Positions 7,160 to 14,221 of a stretch of 49,901 nt of DNA are shown piece after piece. The notes under the pieces were generated by a model. It made no database searches and had not been told where the DNA came from. It saw only the letters and a list, made by a program, of their open reading frames with translations. The translations under genes were made by a program, and so were the position numbers. Position 1 is the first letter of the stretch. Each line of letters begins with the position of its first letter. This stretch comes from a virus, in IMG/VR virus record IMGVR_UViG_3300027977_000050, positions 1 to 49,901 of that record; one strand, 5' to 3'.

Positions 7160-7915
7160 ATGAAAACATGGAAAACTGATGAATCTGGCGCAATCGTCCT
7201 CAAAGACGGCGATCCAGTGTTCATCGATTCATCGGGTCGTGAGATGGTCGTTTCGACCGATACGATTACCAAGCTTAACGGTGAAGCGATGGCGCACCGT
7301 AAAGAGAAAGAAAGCCTCGAATCAAAGTTGAAACAATTTGACGGTATTGACCCAGACCTTGCTAGAAAATCAATTGAGATCGCTGGTAAATTGGATGCCA
7401 AACAGTTGATCGATGCAGGTAAGGTTGATGAGCTTAAAAAGCAGATCACTGATCAGTTCAATACGCAGTTGAATGAAAAATCCAATTCACTGAGCCAACT
7501 TCAAGCCAAGATTGACGCAATGCAGATCGATGGTATCTTCTCGAACAGTGATTTTGTTCGTAATTCGGTGGCAATACCACATGACATCTTCAAGGACAGC
7601 TTTAGCAAATACTTCAAGGTTGAAGATGGCCAGATCGTTGCTTATGATAAGGCGGGTAATCGTCTCTTGAGCAAGATCAAAGCTGGGGAACATGCAACAC
7701 CTGAAGAGGCGTTCCAAATTCTTGTCGAATCACACCCTCAAAAGGATACCTTGGTGCGCGCCGATACCGGAGCTGGCAGTGGCAGCAAGGGAGCAGGTGG
7801 CGGTCGCCCCAATCGAGCTATGGGACGTGATGAGTTCTCTAAGTTGGCTCCGAACAAACAGGCTGAGATTGCCGCAAAAATTAAAGGCGGTGAAATGTTA
7901 CCGTTGACTGAGTAA
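7160..7915 (+). CDS. Scaffold-like protein
   Basis: The 251-residue product has a long charged helical region (about residues 40-105) with coiled-coil character, then a Gly/Ser-rich linker (GAGSGSKGAGGG, about 208-219) and a basic helical C-terminus. This layout and the place between portal and coat protein are those of capsid scaffolding proteins, probably of the DUF6651 kind. AAGGAAAC precedes the start. Confidence 0.75.
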   Translation: MKTWKTDESGAIVLKDGDPVFIDSSGREMVVSTDTITKLNGEAMAHRKEKESLESKLKQFDGIDPDLARKSIEIAGKLDAKQLIDAGKVDELKKQITDQFNTQLNEKSNSLSQLQAKIDAMQIDGIFSNSDFVRNSVAIPHDIFKDSFSKYFKVEDGQIVAYDKAGNRLLSKIKAGEHATPEEAFQILVESHPQKDTLVRADTGAGSGSKGAGGGRPNRAMGRDEFSKLAPNKQAEIAAKIKGGEMLPLTE

Positions 7916-7931
7916 TAGAATAATGATACGT

Positions 7932-8045
7932 TACTATCTGCTAATTCTTGGATGAGAAGAAGCGCACCGGCTGGATGGCCCTGAAAAGTCAACAATCGGT
8001 GCGTTCTTTTTAATGTTCGCACCTTCAATATGAAAGGTTACGAAC
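7932..8045 (+). promoter_or_regulatory. Structured leader of the coat protein gene
   Basis: TACTAT (7932-7937) is a -10 candidate; the only -35-like TTGACT (7904-7909) is 22 bases away, so the promoter is weak by eye. The leader has hairpin A, TTCTT-GGAT-GAGAA (7945-7958), and hairpin B, GGCT-GGAT-GGCC (7969-7980). CGCACC (7963-7968) and an identical CGCACC (8018-8023) compete for one GGTGCG (7998-8003). The first pairing is followed by TTCTTTTT and looks like a terminator. The module recurs before the major tail protein gene. Confidence 0.7.
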
Positions 8046-9200
8046 ATGGCTAATACCCTAACTGGTTTAATCCCCGATCTTTTTGCAGCGGTAGACGTTG
8101 TTTCACGCGAAACAGTTGGTTTCATTCCTTCTGTTACACGTAATGCTTCGGCTGAACGCGCTGCTGTCAACGAATATGTTACCTATCCCGTCGCTCCGTC
8201 GCTGGCTTCGGCAAACATTTCTCCTGCAATGACTGTTCCTGAACCAACTGATCGCACGATTGGTTATGGTCAGATTGCGATCACCAAGGCTAAATGTGTT
8301 GAGTTTGGCTTCGTAGGTGAAGAACAAAAGGGTTTGAACAACGGTCCAGGCTACCTCACGGTACAAGGCGACCTCATTGCTCAAGCACTTCGCACGCTCA
8401 CCAATGAAATCGAAGTTGATCTTGCAACGGCAGCTTATGCTGCTGCTTCTCGCGCATACGGTACGGCTGCAACCACCCCGTTCGGTACGAACACTGGTGA
8501 AGCTGCTCAAATGCGTAAGATTTTGACAGACAACGGCGCACCCCCAAGCGAACGCTCACTCATCATCGATACCGCTGCTGGTGCATCATTGCGTACCCTG
8601 ACCCAATTGACCAAGGTCAATGAAGCAGGTACAGCGATGACACTGCGTGACGGTGAGTTGTTGAACTTGAGTGGTTTCTCGATCAAGGAATCTGCTGGTA
8701 TCCAAACCCACACCAAGGGTACTGCGGCTTCTGCAACCACCAATAACGCTGGTTATGCTGTTGGAGCAACGACCATTACCTTGGCTTCTGCTGGTACAGG
8801 TACGATCTTGGCTAACGATCTGATAACCTTTGCTGGTGACACTAACATCTACCAAGTTGTAACGGGTGATGCTGACGTTTCTGGAGGCGGTACAGTTGTT
8901 CTGGCTGCTCCTGGTCTGCGTAAAGCATTGGCAGCTTCCACCGTAGCGATTACGGTTGTTGGTAGTGCTACTCGCAACATTGCATTCTCCAAGGATGCTT
9001 TGCACTTGGTTGCTCGTGCTCCTGCTCTTCCACAAGAAGGCGATAACGCAATGGACAGCATGATGATCACTGATCCTCGTTCTGGCTTGACCTATGAAGT
9101 TCGGATGTACGGTGGATACCGTAAGATTCGCTACGAAGTAGGCTTGGCATGGGGCGTTAAAGCTGTTAAAACGAACCACATTGCTACCCTCCTCGGCTAA
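8046..9200 (+). CDS. Major capsid protein, P22 coat-like
   Basis: The 384-residue product is the shell protein. It begins ANTLTGLIPDLFAAVDVVSRE and contains NEIEVDLATAAYAAASRA, both typical of the P22 coat protein family, with the usual C-terminal RSGLTYEVRMYGGYRK. A Thr/Ser/Gly-rich beta region (about residues 230-310) probably forms the inserted domain. GAAAGG is the ribosome binding site. It is followed at once by a strong terminator, so it can be expressed as a short, abundant transcript from the structured leader. Confidence 0.9.
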   Translation: MANTLTGLIPDLFAAVDVVSRETVGFIPSVTRNASAERAAVNEYVTYPVAPSLASANISPAMTVPEPTDRTIGYGQIAITKAKCVEFGFVGEEQKGLNNGPGYLTVQGDLIAQALRTLTNEIEVDLATAAYAAASRAYGTAATTPFGTNTGEAAQMRKILTDNGAPPSERSLIIDTAAGASLRTLTQLTKVNEAGTAMTLRDGELLNLSGFSIKESAGIQTHTKGTAASATTNNAGYAVGATTITLASAGTGTILANDLITFAGDTNIYQVVTGDADVSGGGTVVLAAPGLRKALAASTVAITVVGSATRNIAFSKDALHLVARAPALPQEGDNAMDSMMITDPRSGLTYEVRMYGGYRKIRYEVGLAWGVKAVKTNHIATLLG

Positions 9201-9208
9201 TCGACTGA

Positions 9209-9241
9209 AACAGGCGGGGCGAAAACCCCGCCTGTTCTTTC
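9209..9241 (+). terminator. Rho-independent terminator after the coat gene
   Basis: AACAGGCGGGG (9209-9219) pairs perfectly with CCCCGCCTGTT (9225-9235) and is followed by a T-rich tail (CTTTCTT). It starts 8 bases after the coat stop codon. Confidence 0.85.
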
Positions 9242-9259
9242 TTATGAAAAGGAAAAATA

Positions 9260-9505
9260 ATGTCTGATTCTCTTCCAACTGTGGTCATTTCGACAACTAA
9301 CGGTCCTGTCATAATCAATGAGAGTGACTTTGACCCAAAGATTCATGTGCTCTTTGAAGCACCTGCTCAAGAAGCAGACGCATTCGACCGTAAAGGTGCG
9401 AAGGAATATCTCGATTCTTTAGGCGTGCAATACGCAAAGAACATCAAAGATGACGCTCTTGCACAATTGGTTGAAGATACCAAGAAAACAATGGCTGGTG
9501 TTTAA
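9260..9505 (+). CDS. Small head-region protein with HeH/LEM-like C-terminus
   Basis: The product is 81 residues. The C-terminal segment KEYLDSLGVQYAKNIKDDAL resembles the helix-extended-helix (HeH/LEM) fold often found in small proteins next to phage capsid genes. The N-terminal half is probably beta. AAAAGGAAAAATA precedes the ATG. A role in head completion is inferred from position only. Confidence 0.6.
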   Translation: MSDSLPTVVISTTNGPVIINESDFDPKIHVLFEAPAQEADAFDRKGAKEYLDSLGVQYAKNIKDDALAQLVEDTKKTMAGV

Positions 9506-10011
9506 TGAGCTACGGTACGGCCAGTGGATTCAGAGACTATCATGTTTCCAGAGGTCGTGTCGTTTCTTCTGATTGGGACGATTCAATCATAACTGCTGCA
9601 TTGCTCGTGGCTTCAGAATGGCTCGACACTGCATATGATCATCTATGGTATGGTTACGCTGTTGGCGGCTATACCCAGACGCGCAAATGGCCAAGAGCCG
9701 CTGCGCAGACCAATACCAACCCTGTACATGTATTCTCTGAGAGCGCGATCCCCGATCAAGTGCTCTACGCTACCTATGAGGCGGCGTTCAGGGAAGCCAC
9801 CACTGCTGGCGCACTCACTGTTGACCACACGCCTCTCAAGTACAAGAGCGCGATGGTAGACGGAGCGGTGGATGTTGAATACATCATTCCCAACGATGCT
9901 TCTGAGATACAGCTACAGATGCCAATTATAGGCACGCTGATGAACGTGCTGATCGACCCTCGTGTCGGGTCATCGCGCAACGGTTATTCGAGCGGATCGG
10001 TGAGAACGTGA
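9505..10011 (+). CDS. Head-tail adaptor, DnaT-like family
   Basis: The 168-residue product starts MSYGTASGFRDYHVSRG and has a helical middle (AAFREATTAGAL) and a Ser/Gly-rich tail. Proteins of this kind are labelled 'DnaT-like ssDNA-binding' in phages but lie at the connector position, where an adaptor ring protein is expected. The start overlaps the previous stop (TAATG). Confidence 0.7.
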   Translation: MSYGTASGFRDYHVSRGRVVSSDWDDSIITAALLVASEWLDTAYDHLWYGYAVGGYTQTRKWPRAAAQTNTNPVHVFSESAIPDQVLYATYEAAFREATTAGALTVDHTPLKYKSAMVDGAVDVEYIIPNDASEIQLQMPIIGTLMNVLIDPRVGSSRNGYSSGSVRT

Positions 10012-10370
10012 CCATCTATGATGACCTGCAACAACTGACCAAAGATTTGATGAAAGAGTTTAAGCAGGGTACTGCTAAACTTATCACGATCACACCTGGC
10101 ACGGGCCCTGCTGATAATCCTGGTACATCAACCGAAACAACCTACACAATCGAAGCTGTTGCTAAGGGTGTGTCGAAGAAATACATGGACAATTCCTCGG
10201 TTGTAGCGTCCGATCTTGAGGTCATCTCTTCAGTGCTTGATGGTGTCACACCGAGTGAAAAAGATTTCATTGAGCTTGATGGAACAAGATATAAGATAAT
10301 CAGGGACATTTCAGTTCCTGCAATGGGCACAAAAGTCGCATGGAAGTTCATCGTCCGCAAAGGGGGATAA
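10008..10370 (+). CDS. Head-tail connector or stopper candidate
   Basis: The product is 120 residues with a GTG start overlapping the previous stop (GTGA). It has a helical N-terminus (TIYDDLQQLTKDLMKEF) followed by beta-rich sequence ending in WKFIVRKGG. Size, fold pattern and position between adaptor and minor head gene fit a head-closure protein. No family is recognised with certainty. Confidence 0.65.
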   Translation: MTIYDDLQQLTKDLMKEFKQGTAKLITITPGTGPADNPGTSTETTYTIEAVAKGVSKKYMDNSSVVASDLEVISSVLDGVTPSEKDFIELDGTRYKIIRDISVPAMGTKVAWKFIVRKGG

Positions 10371-11408
10371 ATGAACATCGATAAACTTTATCAACTGACA
10401 TATCCACAGGTGCAAGAGATTTTTCTTGAGGTAATGCAAGGAATTGTTGACCGCGCCATGCTTAATGAGATGGTCAAAGCGATTGTGGATAACGATGTGG
10501 ATGCTTTGCTCAGAGCGTCCGGCTTCACCCCCGCGACATTGGGTCCTATTCTCGACGGTATTGAAAACGCTTACCAAAAAGCCGCTGAGACCACTGTCGA
10601 AAGCTGGCCGAAGGTGATCCAAAGCCCGATCGGACCGGTCGTATTTACCTTTGATATGCGAAATCCAGAGGTTGAACAGAATATCCGTACCGCTTCATCG
10701 CTTTTAATAACCCGAATCAGTGATGAAGTGCGCGAAAACGTTCGAGCGACCCTCGAATCAGGTGTGATTCGGGGTGAGAACCCGCGTACCGTGGCTTTGG
10801 ACATTGTGGGGCGCATCAACCCGTCCACCAAGCAGCGTGAAGGCGGCGTGATTGGTCTCACCGAAAGACAGACGAAGGCGGTCGATAACATCAGAAGGTC
10901 TCTTGAACAAGGTCAAAAGAAGTATTTTGAATATGAGCTTCGTGATAAAAGGTTTGATAAATTGGTCAAAAAGTCCATTGACACTGGGATCAAACTTAAA
11001 CCCGAAGAGATAGAGAAGCTCGTTACAGCTTATAAAACGAAGGCTTTGCGTTATCGCGGTGAAATGATTGCGCGTACTGAGACCGCTCAGGCATTCGGGC
11101 GCGCAGAGTGGGACTCAATCCAACAAGCCATAAAAGAAGGTATTATCAAGCATAAATTTGTGGAGAAGTCTTGGCAGGACACGAGTGACGGTCGAACGCG
11201 CACTACGCACCGTGTGATGGGTGAAAAATACAAATACAGTAAGCCTATCGGTATTGATGAACCGTTTGTATCTCCATCTGGCGCGCGCCTGAACTTTCCT
11301 GGCGACACCTCGCTTGGCGCACCCGCGGCTGAGGTTGTGGCTTGCCGCTGTAGAGCGGATTACAACGTGCGATGGATTGATCAGGCAAAGGAGGCTGCAA
11401 ATGGCTAA
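10371..11408 (+). CDS. Minor head protein (SPP1 gp7 / Mu gpF-like)
   Basis: The 345-residue product carries the C-terminal signature of phage head morphogenesis proteins: MIARTETAQAFGRAEW, then KSWQDTSDGRTRTTHRVMG, then GDTSLGAPAAEVVACRCR near the end. These proteins are packed in the prohead near the portal. The N-terminal 200 residues are helical. Unusually it lies after the connectors rather than directly after the portal. Confidence 0.85.
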   Translation: MNIDKLYQLTYPQVQEIFLEVMQGIVDRAMLNEMVKAIVDNDVDALLRASGFTPATLGPILDGIENAYQKAAETTVESWPKVIQSPIGPVVFTFDMRNPEVEQNIRTASSLLITRISDEVRENVRATLESGVIRGENPRTVALDIVGRINPSTKQREGGVIGLTERQTKAVDNIRRSLEQGQKKYFEYELRDKRFDKLVKKSIDTGIKLKPEEIEKLVTAYKTKALRYRGEMIARTETAQAFGRAEWDSIQQAIKEGIIKHKFVEKSWQDTSDGRTRTTHRVMGEKYKYSKPIGIDEPFVSPSGARLNFPGDTSLGAPAAEVVACRCRADYNVRWIDQAKEAANG

Positions 11409-11817
11409 CTTTTCTGAAAAGGTGGATAAGTTCATCATAGATACCGAGGATAAACTCTTGGCGGTGGTGCGCACGTCGATAAAGAAGACAGTGCGAGACG
11501 CTCAGGATTTTGTAACGGTTGATACTGGGTTTCTCAGGCGTTCAGGCGCGGCAATGTTGAATGACATACCCAGAGGCCAAGGTAGGGGTCGCAAGAGACG
11601 ACCTGGTGAAGCAGGTGTCTTGGCGGAATATAATTCAGACAATTATGGCAGCTTCCTAGAGGCGACACTAGCTCGTATGAAATTGGGAGATGTTTTTTTC
11701 TGGGGTTGGACAGCTAAATATGCTAAATATGAAAATCTTCGTAGCGGTTTCTTTGACATAGCGGTTCAGAACTTTCCGCAACACGTCAAATCCGCAGTGC
11801 AGGAGTTCAAAAAATGA
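11401..11817 (+). CDS. Tail completion protein, HK97 gp10-like
   Basis: The frame is open earlier, but ATG 11401 preceded by AAAGGAGGCTGCAA is a clear start, giving 138 residues. The pattern VDTGFLRRSG near residue 40 and the closing helical VQNFPQHVKSAVQEFKK are typical of the HK97 gp10-like neck/tail component. It overlaps the minor head gene by 8 bases. Confidence 0.75.
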   Translation: MANFSEKVDKFIIDTEDKLLAVVRTSIKKTVRDAQDFVTVDTGFLRRSGAAMLNDIPRGQGRGRKRRPGEAGVLAEYNSDNYGSFLEATLARMKLGDVFFWGWTAKYAKYENLRSGFFDIAVQNFPQHVKSAVQEFKK

Positions 11818-12233
11818 TAGATCATGAACGCTATATCATTGAAGCTTTGCAAAAAGCGGTTCTTGCTCTGAACCTGACTATTCCGGTCAAGTATATCGGT
11901 AGGACCTTTGATCCCCCGAGCGCGGGGAAATGGTTAGAGATTGTGTTCATTCCGAACAATATCGAGGGTGAATTTTGGTCAGAAGGTAAAACATACAGGG
12001 GCATTCTGCGTTTGATATTGCATTGGCCAATGAATAATGAAGGTATTTATCCGGCGATGGAAGTAGCGAAGACGATTGCTGCGGGTTTCACCAAGGGTTC
12101 TAAGTTCGCCAACACCGGTAACAATGTGCTGGTAAAAATCACCGATCATCCTAATTTGAGAGAAGTCCTTGAATCACCACCTGATATACTGATACCGCTT
12201 TCCATACGTTATTCCTATTTCTCAGGAGGTTAG
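11814..12233 (+). CDS. Tail terminator (DUF4128-like)
   Basis: The 139-residue product has the alpha-beta pattern of DUF4128 proteins, which cap the tail tube at the neck. It has an N-terminal helix (IIEALQKAVLALNLTIPV), a LILHWPMNNEG segment near residue 66 and a terminal beta strand (PLSIRYSYFSGG). Its start overlaps the upstream stop as ATGA. Confidence 0.72.
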   Translation: MIDHERYIIEALQKAVLALNLTIPVKYIGRTFDPPSAGKWLEIVFIPNNIEGEFWSEGKTYRGILRLILHWPMNNEGIYPAMEVAKTIAAGFTKGSKFANTGNNVLVKITDHPNLREVLESPPDILIPLSIRYSYFSGG

Positions 12234-12234
12234 A

Positions 12235-12582
12235 ATGTCCGATTATGATATGACCATTAAACAAGGCGCGACTTTTACAAGGGTTATAACTTGGTATCAA
12301 TCAGACGGTACGACACCGAATGACCTGACCGGTTATACCGCTAAAATGCACCTTAAGCGTAAATACACTGACGAAACGGAAGAGTTTGCTCTAACGACTG
12401 AGAACGGTCGGATTACTCTTGGTGGTACGGCTGGCACTGTGACTCTGAGCATCCCCGCGACCAACACGGATGATTTGAACGGGAAGTATCGTTATGAACT
12501 CAAATTGATTAGCGGGTCTTATGTTAAGAGTTTAATCGAGGGTGAGATCACGATCAGCCCAGAGATCACCAAACTGACTTGA
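12235..12582 (+). CDS. Tail-region protein, BppU/Ig-like fold candidate
   Basis: The 115-residue, beta-rich product has the pattern QGATFTRVITWYQSDG..PNDLTGYTAKMHLK, ending EGEITISPEITKLT. This pattern is common to small phage structural proteins near the tail tube, some annotated as BppU-like. AGGAGG precedes the start, immediately after the tail terminator gene. Confidence 0.65.
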   Translation: MSDYDMTIKQGATFTRVITWYQSDGTTPNDLTGYTAKMHLKRKYTDETEEFALTTENGRITLGGTAGTVTLSIPATNTDDLNGKYRYELKLISGSYVKSLIEGEITISPEITKLT

Positions 12583-12607
12583 CAATGAGATGTGATTTAA
12601 ATACTAT
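12579..12607 (+). promoter_or_regulatory. Strong sigma-70 promoter for the major tail protein
   Basis: A consensus TTGACA (12579-12584), 17 bases and TACTAT (12602-12607) give a near-ideal promoter. The predicted start is near 12613-12614, so the transcript begins with the conserved leader sequence. Confidence 0.75.
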
Positions 12608-12612
12608 GTAGT

Positions 12613-12687
12613 CTGCTAATTCTTGGATGAGAAGAAGCGCGCCGGTCGGATGACCTCGATTTAACTTTTGAAAAAGGGCTTCTCATC
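12613..12687 (+). promoter_or_regulatory. Structured leader of the major tail protein gene
   Basis: This leader repeats the coat leader over CTGCTAATTCTTGGATGAGA and beyond. It has hairpin A, TTCTT-GGAT-GAGAA (12620-12633), and hairpin B, GGTC-GGAT-GACC (12644-12655). Stem B differs from the coat copy at two positions but still pairs. GATGAGAAG (12626-12634) is also perfectly complementary to CTTCTCATC (12679-12687), the nine bases directly before the ATG, so an alternative fold would cover the start site. Confidence 0.7.
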
Positions 12688-13437
12688 ATGGCGAATACAA
12701 ACGCAGCATCAAAAATTTATATCTGCGCTACAGCGCAAAACAGTGAACTTGACCAAACCGGATATGAAGCCCTGACGTGGGTAGAAATTACGGGTATTGG
12801 TCGTCGCGGTGAAATTGGTAAAAACACCAACATCGTGAATTACAATACTTGGGACACTAATGTAATTCAAAAAGCTAAGGGTATGACTGACGCAGGTTCA
12901 CCTGAGCTTGAAGTTGCACGTTCGGCTACCGATGCAGGTCAAATCCTTCTCCGCACTGCTGCTGCTGTTGGACATAATAGTAATTATGCTTTCAAAGAAG
13001 TGCGCGCTGACGGTGTATCCGGTGCAACTGGCACCGTGATTTACAATCGCGGCCTTGTAGTTGGCCCAAAGCGTCCAGGCGGCGGTAATGAAGACTTTGA
13101 TCTTGAAATCTTCATGTTGGCATTTCAACAAGAAGAAATTGTAGTAGCTCCAAGTTCTGCTGGTACTGCACCATACGTTACCGCTGTTCCAACGATCAGT
13201 GGTACGGCTACGGTCGGTCAAACGCTCACCGGCGCAAACGGTACATGGGCTGGCGACGCAACAATCACTTACGCTTACCAATGGTACGCAAACAACATCG
13301 CAATCTCTGGCGCGACCTCCGGCACTTACGTGCTTCTGGCTGCTCAGAGCGGCAAACGCATCACTCTGCGCGTAACGGCAAGCAACGCTTCCGGTAACGC
13401 AAGTGCAACCACATCTCCAACATCGGCAGTCGCTTAA
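12688..13437 (+). CDS. Major tail protein with C-terminal Ig-like domain
   Basis: The 249-residue product is the likely tail tube protein: it sits between the terminator gene and the chaperones and has its own strong promoter. Residues 1-155 are the tube domain (NTNIVNYNTWDTNVIQKAKG, then EDFDLEIFMLAFQQEE). From about 165 a bacterial Ig-like domain follows (VPTISGTATVGQTLTGANG, YQWYANN, then RVTASNASGNAS). Such domains decorate the outside of tail tubes. AAAGGG is the binding site. Confidence 0.8.
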   Translation: MANTNAASKIYICATAQNSELDQTGYEALTWVEITGIGRRGEIGKNTNIVNYNTWDTNVIQKAKGMTDAGSPELEVARSATDAGQILLRTAAAVGHNSNYAFKEVRADGVSGATGTVIYNRGLVVGPKRPGGGNEDFDLEIFMLAFQQEEIVVAPSSAGTAPYVTAVPTISGTATVGQTLTGANGTWAGDATITYAYQWYANNIAISGATSGTYVLLAAQSGKRITLRVTASNASGNASATTSPTSAVA

Positions 13438-13814
13438 TGGAAATCCTAGAAATAAAAGCTAACGAACGTGTCATCGAGATAATGCACCCTAAGACTGATG
13501 AACCCATTGGTCTTAAGGTGTACCTCGTTTCTTTTGATGATGAAAAAGTCAAAAAGGTTCGTCGCAAATTTTTGGATGAAAAGTTGCGTTTAGAAGCGCG
13601 CAACAAGCACTTCAATGCGGAAGAGATTGAAGAAAACAATCTCGCTATGATGTTCGCTGCAATGACCGGCTGGGAGTGGAGCAATGACCTCACTCTCGAT
13701 GGTGATAAGCAACCAGCGTTCAATCAGAAGAACGTCTATACGGTTCTCAAGAAGATTCCTTTCGTCGCCTCTCAGATTGAGAAAGAGGTTGTAGATGAAA
13801 AGGCTTTTTTTTAA
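13437..13814 (+). CDS. Tail assembly chaperone G
   Basis: The 125-residue zero-frame product sits between the major tail protein and the tape measure gene, the position of lambda gpG. The frame ends GCT TTT TTT TAA within a run of eight T (13805-13812). The -1 frame is open straight after the run, so this is the short member of a G/GT pair. The start ATG overlaps the previous stop (TAATG). Confidence 0.8.
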   Translation: MEILEIKANERVIEIMHPKTDEPIGLKVYLVSFDDEKVKKVRRKFLDEKLRLEARNKHFNAEEIEENNLAMMFAAMTGWEWSNDLTLDGDKQPAFNQKNVYTVLKKIPFVASQIEKEVVDEKAFF

Positions 13815-14221
13815 CACTCAAAACATCTCTTGTTGAAGCTGTCCGTGTTTTCACACGGTACGACATACCTGATGATCGCGGTGAGACCCGTCGTGAGAGA
13901 AACGAACGGGTCGGTGAATATAGCCCTGAGTTTAAAATCCCTGAGTCTGGAAAATATATTTGGAACTGGTTCAATGAATTAAACCAGTCCATATCGCGCA
14001 CCCGTGAAGGTCTGTGCTATCTGCTCCCACCGAGCGAAGTGAAAGCGTGGATAGAACTTACTGCGAACCTTGTTTATTCTTGGGAATATGATATTATCGT
14101 AGCTATGGATCAGGCGTTTTGCGAAGAAACGAATAAAGAAATACTGAGTATAAGATCGAGGAACGAAGAGGCGCAGAAAAGACAGGCTGAGAACGCTAGA
14201 TCGAAGAAGGGTAGACGATAA
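13437..14221 (+). CDS. Tail assembly chaperone GT, -1 frameshift product
   Basis: Slippage by -1 on T TTT TTT (13805-13811) would join the G frame to an open frame that runs from 13811 to 14221, adding about 136 residues for a total near 261. The T part includes VFTRYDIPDDRGETRRERN and ends in a basic tail (RSKKGRR). The end overlaps the tape measure start. Fused G-T chaperones produced by -1 frameshifting are standard in long-tailed phages, and both frames here support it. Confidence 0.75.
13805..13811 (+). promoter_or_regulatory. Slippery heptamer for programmed -1 frameshift
   Basis: T TTT TTT in the zero frame is immediately followed by TAA, so slippage bypasses the stop. The XXXYYYZ rule is met by a homopolymer. 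The exact stimulatory structure downstream was not established. Confidence 0.7.
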
